NCBI GenBank assembly: GCA_037974335.1
Contig: CM075760.1
Coordinates: 61,510,515 to 61,574,514, forward strand
DNA from: Prionace glauca
Taxonomy: Eukaryota; Chordata; Chondrichthyes; Carcharhiniformes; Carcharhinidae
Length of the DNA stretch: 64,000 nt
Direction of reading: 5' to 3'
Shown: in pieces, positions 32,593 through 44,027 of the stretch
Layout: every line of letters starts with the position of its first letter
Position numbering within the stretch: position 1 is the stretch's first letter
Made by a program: the position numbers and the translations under genes
The notes under the pieces: model-generated
Database searches by the model: none
The model's input: only the letters and a program-made list of their open reading frames with translations
What the model was told of the DNA's origin: nothing

Positions 32593-33752
32593 AAGAACAT
32601 AAGAAATAGGAGCAGGAGTAGGCCATCTAGCACTTCGAGCCTGCCCCGCCATTCAATAAGATCATGGCTGAGCTGTTGTGGATCAGTTCCACATTCCCGC
32701 CCTCTCCCCATAACCCTTAATCCCCTCTCTAATCAAAAACCCATCAACCCGCGTCTTAAAAATATTTAGCGAGGCAGCCTCCACCACTTCAACGGGCAGA
32801 GAATTCCAGAGATTCACCACCCTTTGAGTGAAGAAGTTCCTCCTCAACTCCGTTCCAAACTGCCCCCCCCCTTTATCTTGAGGCTGTGCCCCCTAGTCCT
32901 GCTGTCCTTTCTGAGCGGGAAGAGCCTCTCCATCTCTATCCTATCCATCCCATTCATCATCTTATACGTCTCAATGAGATCTCCCCTCATTCTTCTAAAC
33001 TCTAACGAGTACAAGCCTAGTTTATTCAGCCTCACCTCTTAGCTCAACCCCCTCAACTCCGGCATCACCCTAGTAAACCTCCTCTGCACTCCCTCCAAGG
33101 CCAAAATATCCTTGCGTAAGTACGGCGCCCAAAACTGCACACAGTACTGCAGCTGCGGCTCACCAATGCCCTATACAGCTGCAGCTACTTTTATATTCAA
33201 TCCCCTTCGCTATGAAGGCCAGCATCCCATTCGCCTTCCTGACCAGCTGCTGCACCTGCAAACTGGGTTTTTGCGACTCATGCACAAGGACCCCGAGGTT
33301 CCTCTGCACCGTCGCCTGCTGCAGTTTTTCGCCCCGTAAGTAATAGTCCTTCCTACCATTCCTCCTACCAAAGTGGACCACCTCGCACTTGCCAACATTA
33401 AATTCCATTTGCCATTTCCTGGCCCATTCGCCCAGCCTATCTAGATCCTTCTGTAGACTCTCCACACCCTCCGCACAATTTGCCGTTCCACCACTCTTGG
33501 TGTCACCAACAAATTTTGACACCATACACTTGGTTCCCTCCTCCAGATCATCCATAAATGGTAAATAGCTGAGGTCCTAGCACCGACCCCTGGGGCACTC
33601 CACTAGTCACCATCCGCCAATATGAATAGCACCCATTGACCCCCACTCTCTGCCTCCTATTTGACAACCAATCCTCTATCCACGCTAACACCCTACTCCC
33701 AACTCCATCTCCCCTGACCTTCTGCAATAATCTCTTGTGAGGTAATGATTTC
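32593..33752 (-). mobile_element. 5'-truncated CR1 LINE (minus)
   Basis: The inverted copy begins at its 3' tail (AAGAACATAAGAAATAGGAG at 32601) and runs to the middle of the reverse transcriptase (VPQGSVLGPQLFTIY, then PHKRLLQKVRGDG at the truncation point). It is very similar to 27130-28310 of the intact element, but its frame is broken in several places. Same subfamily, recent. Confidence 0.9.
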
Positions 33753-33754
33753 AA

Positions 33755-34470
33755 GCGGAAGAATTGTTATGGCTTCAGCAGTGGAACAGATGACATGAAA
33801 ACAGGTTAAATACAGTCATCAGTTTCTGAGTGAAAAACTGCTTCCACTTCGCTGGAGGTCGGAGAGTTTACTGTTCCATCTGCCTTCCATTTTTTTTAAC
33901 TTCAGACTTTTGATTCACCAAAAACAAGCTTCTCCTTTCATCTGTCATGTTTAGATGGAACACAAGGGACTGTATCAGCCAATATAAACAGCGTTTCCTG
34001 TTCGCTAGAACATGAAATCGACAGTGAGGTGAAATAGTCCCGCAAGCTGCTCATGTGACACCTTCAATTCCTAAATCCCACCAACCTCATCACTGTGGCT
34101 TCTGTGGAACTTACAAGGTAACACACGGCAGGCATTCATCACGGAGAGCAACTGGCACAATCATTTACCAAATGCTATCATATCGCTTCTCTTCCTGTTT
34201 CTGTCGCTGCCTCTTATCCAGCTCCCTCTGGCTGTCCAGCTCCCAGAGCCAATTAGCTGTTTGATAGAAGCACAGACAGTTGGTGAACCCGAGCTTTACC
34301 TGGAAAGCAGGGAAAGCGATTATATGACACACGGCATTGAGAGGAGATGGAGTTTAGAGGTGACAGTACAAAGAGTCAGAGATACCTCATCTTCCTGATC
34401 CAGTTACTGATGACAGGAATGTACAGAGTGCGAATAATCCACTGTCAAACTCTCCTTCCAGTCTTGAGCA
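33755..34470. other. No recognised gene
   Basis: Nothing identifiable. The open frame at 34055-34264 has no family motif. Confidence 0.45.
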
Positions 34471-34474
34471 CGGA

Positions 34475-34960
34475 GTTAAGTTTTGAAGTGTTTGAAGTTT
34501 TGCTACAGTCATTCAGGGTTTTGTTGAGACCACATTTGGAATAGTGTGTGCAGTTTGGATCCCCGTATTTTAGACAAAATAAAAACAAAATCTGAGGATG
34601 CTGGAAACTGAATCAAAAACAGAAAATGCTGGAAATTCTCAACAGCTTTAATGAGAAGGAATAGTTAGCATTGAAAAACTGCAGGAACTCTATGATTGTA
34701 TGCGTTTGATAGGGTGGAAGCTGAGGCATTATTTTCCCTGATCCGGGAATATAAAACACGGGGCACAATCCAGGATAAGGCGCTGATAATTCACGATCAG
34801 GAAAAATTGCTTCACTCAAAGGGTAGTGAAGCTTTCAAATTCTCTACGCCAGAGGGCTGTAGATGCTCCATAATTGAACACATTTCAATTTGGGTTAGAC
34901 AGATTTATGATCTATAAAATAATGAATGGAAGCAGGGATATGGAATTGGAACAAATGGTC
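34475..34960 (+). mobile_element. CR1/L2 LINE relic interrupted by a small repeat
   Basis: A decayed C-terminal CR1 region: LLRPHLE near 34520-34544, then YAFDRVEAEALFSLIREY and KTRG at 34690-34770. In between, 34576-34650 holds a fragment of the dispersed repeat with GAGGATGCTGGAAACTGAATC and GAAAATGCTGGAAATTCTC. Confidence 0.6.
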
Positions 34961-35196
34961 GGTCACAAATTCATGTCTGGATTCTAATTGTTAAGTTTAA
35001 TGGTATAATGGAAGCATGTATACAACGTTATATGTAAGATGTCGGTAGTCAATAGTCATTAAATAATGTTGGTGACAACAGATAACAGTGTAGCCGGTAA
35101 CACTTGAGAGATTTTTTTATTGATGCCCACGGAACCTATTGCCAATCCGCAGCGGTTCGCTTAAGAATGGTGACGGTGAGAAAATAGTGCAAGCTC

Positions 35197-35270
35197 CGTC
35201 CCTGGGTGGGCTCGAACCACCAACCTTTCGGTTAATAGCCGAATACGCTGACCCATTGCGCCGCCGAGAC
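35197..35270 (-). tRNA. tRNA-Asn-like with ATT anticodon
   Basis: A 74-nt tRNA-Asn-like sequence on the minus strand. The T arm GGTGGTTCGAGCCCACC and anticodon stem TTCGG/CCGAA are as in vertebrate tRNA-Asn, but the anticodon is ATT, not the usual GTT. The acceptor stem GTCTCGG against CAGGGAC has one mismatch (G6-A67), and the D stem has a G-T wobble. A TTTT follows 12 nt downstream on the minus strand. It may be a rare isodecoder or a pseudogene. Confidence 0.78.
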
Positions 35271-35559
35271 TGAGACAGCAGCTGATGCAGATATTCTAAA
35301 CAAGGATGTCAATGACCACAATTCTATTTCTGCAAAACTTTGTTCCAGAACTGCAGCATGACAGCACCGTGTACAATTCTATACAAGTCTCTTCAGTTAC
35401 GTTGATCCTGCAACATTGCTGTAGTGTGTTGGTCATTCCCTTTCTCCTATGAATGTGCAGGTAAAATGAATCCATGTGTCTTATTGCAGGGAGGAATTCA
35501 ATGGGACGGAAGGGAACTGACAAACAGAAGCCCAAGGATCCAATATTTACTCTCAATCA

Positions 35560-36650
35560 TCAATAACACCGTTCCCAGCTGCAACTCCATCCTAATATTG
35601 TGATCCATTTCCCTCAGGATCTGTCCCAAGATTTAATATTTCCCTTCTTTTGTCCTCATTTTGAAGTGAAATTCACTTCAATGCCCAACATAAATTGAAT
35701 TGCAAACTTGAAGGTTGACCTTGGGGAACAAGTCTCTGGGTAAAACAGATGCCCATTTCCAGATTCACAGCACTCAGCGTTTCACGCAAATGAAATAATT
35801 TAACACTGAAAAGTTTTGGAAACTTGGTGTGAATATTGACTGCGATTCATTCAGGTATTGTGCAAATGCTGCTCGATAGTTCAGTGAGAGGGATATAATC
35901 TATGTACGTTTTGCTCAGCTTGTGTTCGGTGTACTGGGAGGCTTCAATCGGGTTGAATTTTGTGTCCCAGGGATATGCAGTAATCCACTGATTGAAGCTG
36001 CAGTCGCGGGGAACGTAGACAGGAAAACAGAATTAAATGGTTTTATTTGTCCGGGATTCCTTTTTTTCAATATTCCACTTCCTCCTTCTTTGGCCATTAG
36101 TTTATTTTTCTAATGTATTTTTCTAATGTAATTTTAAAAGAATAGCCGCTGTTAAGTTCTGGACACTAAGCAATTGATCTCCGCAATTATCATTACAGCT
36201 TTCCTTCCTTTACTTTCCTTGAACAGGCTGTGTCAGAAAGCAAGACTGACACAGCTGCTGCTTGGGAGCTCAAAAGCGACTGGAGTCTACCCTGGAGATG
36301 TCTATGCAAGCGTGTCAGGTAATTGTTCCATCCAATGTTGGTGAGTGTTTATCACAGATGGATATGAATAGTGGGTCGATGAACAGAGTTTTCTGATCGA
36401 TTGCCCTGGACTGTAAAACAGTGCTGTAATAAATGGGGAACGGCATGCCATGACATAGATAGAGGCACGTGATAAGTCAACAGTACATGAGAAACTGCTC
36501 AGTTTTGTTTCATCATTGAGCACAGGCAGACACTTAGCTTATGCATCAAGAGGAAGCTCGCTGATTTGTGCAGGTACATTGTGCAGCATTTCTTGTCATT
36601 CAGCCATCTAAGTTCTACAATTTCATAACTTTTCTTGTTCCTAATTCAAC
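35560..36650. other. No recognised gene
   Basis: AT-rich intergenic DNA without V, RNA or clear transposon features. It precedes the duplicated block at 36.66 kb. Confidence 0.45.
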
Positions 36651-36789
36651 ATCTCATCCGAAATCCGGCACCTCTCACATTTCATCATTCCCCTCGGTTT
36701 GCACTGGCGCATCTGAATGCATCGTGAGATTTGGATTGTGAAAACATCTGCTTCACAGGCGATAGAGCGAAGAACTGAACCTCCCCTGG

Positions 36790-37325
36790 CAAATGGTGTT
36801 TGTAGGATAATACTTGTACTGTTAATTTGTACTGTAACTGAACTAGAGGAAATGGTACACATTGCACAGAACCATCATTTTAACATCGTTCTTCAGAGTA
36901 AAGAATTCAGAAAAACTACTCAGACAGATGAGGAAACCGAGAATCAGTGCGGATCTGCTGGACTTCCTAGAGATGAATGAGATTTAGGCGCCAGAATGTT
37001 TCATACACAGAGTAAAAAGGGATCAAGTATAACTAACAGATCATATTAAATCTCTTCCCTTTAAATATACTTGATTTTGTTTAAAAGCTGACTGTGGTCA
37101 ATCTCAAATAAGCACCATGGGATGTGAATTACCCAGTGACTCGATTCCTTTTGTTGTTCAGTCAATGTTTGCAATTCAATGTTGTATACTTCAGAGATAT
37201 TTCATTCAGAATGTGGAGATATGTAATGAATACAAATATATTACATTAAACATTGAGCAGCAAACAAGTACTGGGTAGAACTCATTGAAATTATTCAAAG
37301 GAAGATGAGAATGATGCATTAGTGA
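36790..37325 (+). repeat. Inverted-duplication partner of 61885-62440
   Basis: The reverse complement of this block matches 61.9-62.44 kb over several hundred bases. Shared stretches include TTCTGGCGCCTAAATC, CATGATGCTTCTTTGAGATT versus CATGGTGCTTATTTGAGATT, and CCTCTAGTTCAGTTACAGTA. The two copies are 25 kb apart in opposite orientation. The function is unknown. Confidence 0.7.
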
Positions 37326-37534
37326 TTGAGCAGAAATCATTGCTCCTTAAATATTTACTGGGCTACCGCTTTTGAATGTTGAAGTTAATGATAAGTTGAG
37401 AAATCAGGTTGAAAGAAACGTTTTTTATCTTGTGTTAAGTGACATGGGCTCTCACTGTAACCATTAGGACCTGCAGCAACAGCGTGGAGTTGGACATTGT
37501 GGTCAGGTCAATTGGTGGCGTTATGTTGCCAACT

Positions 37535-37607
37535 GTTTCTGTAGTGTAGTGGTTATCACATTCGCCTAACACGCGAAAGGTCCCTGGTTCGAAACCAGGC
37601 AGAAACA
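37535..37607 (+). tRNA. tRNA-Val (AAC)
   Basis: A 73-nt tRNA. The acceptor stem GTTTCTG pairs perfectly with CAGAAAC, the D arm is TAGTGTAGTGGTTATCAC, the anticodon loop is CCTAACA with anticodon AAC, and the T arm is CCTGGTTCGAAACCAGG. It is very close to the standard vertebrate tRNA-Val(AAC). It looks functional. Confidence 0.95.
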
Positions 37608-38339
37608 TTAGCTTATTTATTATGAGGTAGTTTTGCATGGTTTCAGTTTTTGCTGCACATATTCCGAATCTCGATGTTACAGCCATATTATCTTTGCTCT
37701 GACCTCGGCCACAAGTGCTCTCAGCTAAATCATAAATGTTGTATTTTAAGACGCAATGAGGAAATAAATGTGTGTATTTGGACACCGTGCACAAACCAGC
37801 AACTTGTTCAGTCCACAACAGAACTTAATGGTTCATAAATGCAGACTAGCATAGTTAATTTCAATGTAAATATTGAAAAGAAATGCTGAGAAAACCAAAA
37901 GAAACCATCTGGCATTGAGTCTTTCGAAAGCATGTGTCTTTGTGCTTGGGATTTTAAACTGAAGAAAGCAGGCTGCAGAAAACAACTTTGTAACATTTGT
38001 GTCCAAAGCAGCAGCCGGAGTCCCAGCAGGAAATATTTAATCCTGTCGCTGAAAGAACATTAGCTAACCCAGGCTCCTAATTTCAAACTGATATAATTAT
38101 CTTGTGGGACTACGTCATTGCCGGCAAATGATGGCAGGAGGAAAAGATTTTGACCAATTCAATCCAGTGTGTGTGTTTAAACTGCACCGGGTTTGACATT
38201 GTAAAGGGAGAGAGAGGGTTGGCCTCGGCAGCGGCCGTGCCGATATTCAGAATCTGTGTTTGGGATGATTTTTGATGGTAAGGATGATTTCCACAGTGTT
38301 CCATTCAAACTAAAGTGTTACTTTTTTGTTAATGTCCAG

Positions 38340-38667
38340 TTCCTGAACACAGTGCAGATCAAAGTGCTGGAGATTCAGTTACTCAGTCCCGGCCATCAGT
38401 GAGCGTGAAAGAAAGTGAAGCCGTGACTATAAAGTGTATCTATAGCATTACAGAAGAAAGGTAGTATGTATATTGGTGCCTGCAGCAACCAGCGAAAGAG
38501 GCCCAGTTTGTTGTGTGGAGATGGCCTTGAGATGTTCTGGAATGGAAAGGCTCGGCGTTAGGAAACCGTTTTGCTTCAGACCTCCAGCTGTCAGACTCCA
38601 CCACAATGTTACCCATCATGGGCCTGCAGCCGACCAACGCCGCTGTTTATTACTGCGCCACGGGACT
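38340..38667 (+). pseudogene. V pseudogene
   Basis: A V exon follows an acceptor (AATGTCCAG) at 38339. It shows SAGDSVTQSRPSVSVKESEA, IKCIYS (Cys 1), YVYWCLQQ (FR2, with WYR changed to WCL) and NAAVYYCAT (Cys 2). Stops interrupt CDR1 and CDR2, and FR3 is out of frame in part. The heptamer is CACAGTA (38668-38674) and the nonamer position reads TTTGGGTGA, so the RSS is also lost. Confidence 0.82.
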
Positions 38668-39263
38668 CACAGTAATAGAAAATAATACTAAGCATTGTTT
38701 GGGTGATTGTTGAGTGGAAAACTGAAAAAGATGTTTCCAGGCCCCCGCAAGTCGCATTATTTTCTCTTGCTACCAACAATGACAGACAGAGAAAGACGGC
38801 CGAGTCCATCCAGCCTGTTCGCAACAAATATGAAATAAATCTGAAGTGCAGTCGCTATTTTAACGTAGGGAAGAGCCGTCGTGAACAGAGCAAGATTCCG
38901 CGTAACGTGATCATCTGCTGTAGCTTGTCGACGGAGGTGTAAATGTCTTGGAGAATTGGGTTGTTTTAGACCCCAGTGCAGTGAAGTGTTTAAGATCCTC
39001 CAGGAAGGCCAGGCGAATCCTCTCTTTAGTACATTATCTGAGCAATTCACTGCGGAGACGCTCGAACTCTAAGTGTAAGTGGCAGCTGGAATGTCTCTGG
39101 AGGGAGACCGGAACCCACAGTTTCCTGAATTAGACGCGATAGAATTCAGAAATGTAACAGTTAACACAGAACCGCAGATGGAACTTGAACTGGCGACACC
39201 ATCTGCGCCAGTTCTGTTTGATAAGGTTTTTGTACAGCGATAGATGAGTTTTAAATCTCCGTG

Positions 39264-39475
39264 TCGCTCAACGCACAGAAATAGACAGCGGTATCTTGGA
39301 TTTCTGCTCGAGTAAGCGTTAAAGGAAATTTATTTTCTGCATTTGCCTGATCGGCCTCGAATTTTCCCTTGGCAAAATCTGCGTCTTTTCTGTTGCTTCT
39401 GTCTCGGTACAAAATAAAATGCGGAGCCTGGTCCGTATGCTCTCTGTACCAGTAAAGATCTGTAAAGGCCTGTAA
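39264..39475 (-). pseudogene. 5'-truncated V segment (minus)
   Basis: The minus strand reads LYWYREHTDQAPHFIL, DADFAKGKFEADQANAENKF and IQDTAVYFCALS with Cys 2, uninterrupted from FR2 to the RSS. FR1 and the leader are absent upstream, where the sequence turns into a GGGGCAAAG stretch and a (CA)n tract. The RSS remains: heptamer CACGGAG (39263-39257), 23 bp, ACAAAAACC (39233-39225). It is non-functional for lack of the 5' half. Confidence 0.8.
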
Positions 39476-39513
39476 AAAAGGGGGGCAAAGAAAAGTCTGA
39501 GGAGTGACGCTTG

Positions 39514-39521
<8 letters not shown>

Positions 39522-39544
<23 letters not shown>

Positions 39545-39812
39545 GACACACACACAGGCACATGCACACAAGCCTACGCACACATGTCCAACACACATGC
39601 CTGCACACATATGCTCACACACACATGTCCACGCACACACGCCCATGCACATAAGTAGACACACACACATGCACAGACCAATATAGACAACACACACACA
39701 CACTCACACTCACACACAGACACACGCACACATGCACAAACACACACACACAGACACACGCACACATGCACACACACACTCACACACACACACACTGACA
39801 CACACACTTAGT
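39522..39812. repeat. (CA)n microsatellite
   Basis: About 290 bp of CA-rich repeat with ACACAC, GCACACATG and ACAGACAC variants. Open frames across it are low-complexity shadows. Confidence 0.95.
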
Positions 39813-39871
39813 TCCCGCTGTGTTTTTTAAAATATTTTAAAGAGAACAATATTTGGAATAGAAATTGATGG

Positions 39872-40190
39872 AGGGCGGCACTGTAGCACAATAGCTAACA
39901 TTACTGCCTCACAGCGCCAAAGACCCAGGTTCAATTCCGGCCTCGGCTCACTCTCTGGGTGGAGTGCGCGTGTTCTCCCTGTGGGTTTCGCCCGGGTGCT
40001 CCAGTTTCGTCTCAGAGTCCAAGGATGGCGGGTTAGGTTGATTGGCCAAGCTAAATTGACCGTAAAGTCATGGGATTAATCGGGTAAATATGTGGCGTTA
40101 TGAAGATCGGGCCTGTGTGGAATTCGGGTGGGTACAGACTCGATGGGCTGACTGGCCTCGTTCTGAACTGTAGCGATTCTAGGATACACT
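39872..40190 (+). mobile_element. tRNA-derived SINE
   Basis: The tRNA-like head is 39873-39940 (GGCACTGTAGCACAATAGCTA...GGTTCAATTCC, with a B-box-like motif). The body has GTTCTCCCTGTGGGTTTCGC and GGTTGATTGGCCAAGCT, and the tail is GACTCGATGGGCTGACTGGC. It is nearly full length. Confidence 0.85.
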
Positions 40191-40199
40191 TTTTCCCTT

Positions 40200-40920
40200 T
40201 TCTCTGTATAGAAGGAGGCCACTCGGCCCATCCATTATTCAATGAGATCGCGACTGATCTGATGTGATAATCCTCAACTCCATTTTCCCAACAATATCCC
40301 CATCACCCGTATTTTCTTGCAGATTAAAAATCTGCCTAACCCAGCACTGAAAGTACTTAACGGCAGCCCTATACAGCCATCTGTGATAAAGAAGTCCGCA
40401 GATTCGATACCATCTGATGGAAGAAATTCTTCATTTTCGCTCTCTTTAATTCAGCAACGCCTTACTCTGGGATTTAGCCTCTGGTCCTAGACTCTCCCAA
40501 CAGGGAATAAAATAGAAGTCTACAACACATCTAAGGCCCTTCGGCCCTTCATGTCTGCTCTGTCCAAAGACAACCCAACTGATTTCTCTAATCCCATTTC
40601 CAGCACTTGGCCTATTACTGTGTATAATATGGAATCAAAAGTGCATAACCAAGTGTTGTGAGGGTCTCTGTAACTGCGACCCTACCAGATAGTGAGTTCC
40701 AGATGTCCCTCATATCTCCTATCCCGTACCTTAAATCAATGCCTCCTCCCCACCAGCCCCCCACCCCCGCCCCACCGAAAAAAACACTTCTCATTGATCC
40801 CTCTAAAACGGGGATAAGTATCTTCCTGACTACATTATTTCTGCCCCTCATTAGGCTGAAGCGAGTTTTACAGTGTTCTCTATCTCTATGACTCAATCGG
40901 AGTGGGCCTCTTCTAACTGT
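40200..40920 (-). mobile_element. CR1/L2-type LINE 3' relics (minus)
   Basis: Two inverted 3'-end relics lie in tandem. One begins GAAGGAGGCCACTCGGCCCA (40212) and the other GGCCCTTCGGCCCTTCATG (40534). Both show the reversed CR1 tail followed by degraded coding sequence. No open frame of interest is present. Confidence 0.5.
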
Positions 40921-41577
40921 CTATCAATATATCATTTAATTACATTACACACAACCATTTCAGTAACACATCTCCTTGCCAGCTACCAGGTGAGTTTCAT
41001 ATTAAAGGCCAGTTAAATGTTTTAAGGAAACAATCCTGAATTGTGGAAACAATAAAACTCTCATCTGCTCTATCTCAATGCCCAGTGAAGCTATTCTTTG
41101 GATTCCCGGTGAGAACTACTCACCACTTCCATTCAAAAAAATACAGTGATAATTGAAATAACACAGCGACTGTATGTCTCAAGGAAGTCTTGGGGAAAAA
41201 TAACATGTTGAGTAATCATTATCCAGAATTAGTTACTTACTGGGTTCCACAATCAGCCTGGTTCCATTGCCAAAGATGAGCTTTCTAGTCTCTCCATATG
41301 TCACACACCCTTTGATTCCATAACAAAATCTATTGTGGTCTCGTCCACCTCTCTCTGTCCCTCTGTCGTGTCCCAGTTGGGTTGGTTCAGACCAGTAATG
41401 GTGTACACTCAGTGAATATCACTGTGGGGATGGAAGGCGGTGGTGGGGATTGCTGTGGAGGGGAGGGGGTGCAATTGAGAGAGCTTAGTGTTCTCCTTAG
41501 GGACTGGGAGGTTATTGCACGGGAGTTAAGGAAGATTCAGCTACTATGGTACCACAATATAATCCTCATCATGTTCA

Positions 41578-41740
41578 TATTTCTGTACCGCTCTCTCTGT
41601 GTTCTGTATCACTGTGCCTATAATTCTCACCATGTTCAGGTTTCTGTACCACTCTCTCTCCCTGTTCTGTATCACTATGGCTATAATTCTCACCATGTTG
41701 AGGTTTCTGTACCTCTCTCTCTGTGTTCTGTATCACTGTG
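41578..41740 (-). promoter_or_regulatory. Tandem triplicated 23-bp RSS
   Basis: Three direct copies of a unit of about 63 bp hold RSS-like signals (plus-strand nonamer, spacer, heptamer). The proximal copy is 41702-41740 (GGTTTCTGT, 23 bp, CACTGTG). The middle copy is 41639-41679 (GGTTTCTGT, 25 bp, CACTATG). The distal copy is 41578-41616 (TATTTCTGT, 23 bp, CACTGTG). The proximal one abuts the supporting V exon. Confidence 0.75.
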
Positions 41741-42046
41741 CTGTGTGTTGACTCAGTGCACAGTAATAAACAGCCGAGTCGCTCAGTTGCAGTTTGGAGA
41801 TTGTTAACTGGCCGATTTTCTGGCTAGAATCGGTAGAAGCAGAAATTCTGTCTCTGGCAACATTTTCTTTGTTGTCCCCTCCTGAAGTGTGTGCCTGATG
41901 CAATAATTCCGGAGCCTGCCCTGGGGTTTGACTGTACCAGTATACTGTGTACTGACATAACCCTGAATATCCACATCTTAGAGTAACTGTGTTGCCTGTA
42001 GCAGAGGTTTGGAGAGGCGGATTCTTGGGCACCAGGGAACTGGAAT
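41741..42046 (-). CDS. Leaderless TRDV-like supporting V of a NAR-TCR
   Basis: A V exon on the minus strand. It starts after an AATCCTCCAG acceptor at 42047 in phase 1 and is open to the heptamer: SSLVPKNPPLQTSATGN, LRCGYSG (Cys 1), CQYTVYWYSQTPGQAPELLH, DRISASTDSSQKIGQ and LSDSAVYYCALS (Cys 2). It has a 23-bp RSS (heptamer CACAGTG, nonamer ACAGAAACC). No leader exon with a signal peptide is visible in the preceding kilobase. CDR1 carries an additional Cys (SGLCQYT). In shark NAR-TCR, a TRDV that supports the NAR V domain is known to lack its own leader and to carry a CDR1 cysteine thought to bond with a NAR V cysteine. Two NAR-type exons lie upstream on the same strand. I infer that it is the membrane-proximal V domain of that receptor. 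Confidence 0.8.
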
Positions 42047-42049
42047 CTG

Positions 42050-44025
42050 GAGGATTAAAAAAAAAAGGATATTTTATCCACTTTTTTATCATGCACTATG
42101 GGAATCACAGGAACATGTCTTCATTTGCGGTATTGTAACTCTAGTATATCTGATGGAACTATATTCACCGTTATTACGATACAAACCAGCGAGGACTGAA
42201 ATGGTATATATTACACACCAAGTACTACTGATCTGGAATGCATTGTCATGATGAGTGGTGACAACAGATTCAACAGTGAATGAGCAGTTGGTCATTACCA
42301 ACTGGTTATGATCAAGTACCAGCACAGGAAAGGCAAACAGGGTAACGGGGAAATTTTAATAGGGTTAGGGAGAATTAGATTTCATTTATAAAGGGGAAGC
42401 ATCTACCAGAAGGGCCGAATGCCATTCTTCCGCGTTGCATGATCCCATGATGTAGAGTACAATTCAGTTTCTACTTTTCTTATTGACAGAAAAGCACTAG
42501 GGAACATTTTATGATCAGTGAGGCAATCTTTTTTCCAGAAATGATCATCCGAGGATAACCCAGAGGTGTTCCACAACCGAGCACAGCAGGATCCAACAGA
42601 ACATTATTGTGATTTATCAAATTCAAAGGGACTGAACGACGCTGCACATCGATGGTCAAATGTTATTAATTTATATCGGTTTAAAACTTCCCGGGAGTTT
42701 ATGTTTGCCTTTTCACCAATGTGTTTATCTTCTTTCTATGTAAAATATTGTTCTCCCTTTCCATTAAAATAGAATTATTTAGCCAGTTTCATTTTATTTC
42801 TATATTCACAATCTGTTATTTGGTGTCTTGTAATTGTGGGAACTTGTCTCCAAGGCTCTCAGCTGTCTGTTAGGTTCAATTTGTTCAGTTTCCACAGTGG
42901 TTTTACAGTTACACACTGGGAACGGCCTCTTCCGGCTCTCTGACAATTTCAATACTTTCTGCACATTAACGTTCTCTCCCTGGTTCTTCGGGCAGGGTTT
43001 GCTCTAAGTCTTAAGAGTCTACCGAAATAGATTATACCATTTGGCCCAACTGATTCATGTTGCAAATTTATCCAGACCGGCCTCCTCCATCCAGAAATTT
43101 AGTTGATATTTACATCCAGCTCCGTTTGTAGATCTATTACCTTCTTCCCCCTGTATGTTCAAGATGGCCCACAAATGCAACAAAACTACCTTCTCCAACT
43201 GTTCTATGTGATAAGTTCTGACAATCCAGCATACAGTTATTACTCCCAATCTGTGTATTAGTTTTATTAGTGATGACCGTGTATAAATTGTTCTAATCTC
43301 ACATACAAATAAAGAACTGGTCAACACCCACACATTAAACAATCAGAATTTAAATGTTTTTTATGAATTGTTCTCTTCTCTCTTTACCTTCCAGAGAAAA
43401 TGTGACCTAGGCTCTTTAACTTTCGAGAGAAACACACTTAAGAACTTAAAGAGGGAACTCTAAAAACTTCCCTGTTTTCAACAAAGTTGGGGCTAACTCA
43501 CCAACACATTCCTGAACTTATCCAGTTAAAAAAAATCATTTTAATTTGCAAAACCTTGTCAGTATTTGCCTTGAATACACAAAACCACTGAGCATTCACA
43601 GTTCTCTGACACATACACTTCTCAGATTCTCATAAATGGAATGACCAAAGGAATTTATCTTCTCAATTATTGACAATTATTTAAAATCTGTGACCCAAAG
43701 CTAAAGGCGTCCCTGCCTGGACACATGCCCAGAATCCGGTTTGTCAAACCTCCGGAGAATATTTTCTGTTGAATGCTTCTGAACTCTTGAGAAGGCAGTA
43801 TATTTGCATACCTAATATCTTCTCACAGGGCAATCACTTTCAGCATGGAATCTGATATGGTAATCATTGGTTCACTTATTTCAAAGATATAAGACATTTC
43901 TTATGTTTCTGTTAAAATCTTTTCAGAATGTTCCAGATTGGGCTCCATTGCGTTTATCACCACAATCATTTCCTCTTCCAAGTGGTGTTGAAAATAGAGG
44001 AGTAATGCTTTAATATTGAGGATAA
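42050..44025. other. No recognised gene between supporting V and LINE relic
   Basis: This stretch includes the expected splicing gap between the NAR exon and the supporting V. I see no leader exon, RNA gene or clear transposon. AT-rich. Confidence 0.5.
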
Positions 44026-44027
44026 CG

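Noticed and set aside
39319-39807. Cys/Val-rich open frames over 39.3-39.8 kb
   Set aside because: They are translations of the (CA)n microsatellite and of a truncated V in the wrong frame.
39522-39812. CRISPR-like or satellite array
   Set aside because: This is a vertebrate simple CA repeat with no spacers.
42089-42325. Leader exon for the supporting V
   Set aside because: The open frame here has no hydrophobic signal peptide next to a phase-1 donor.
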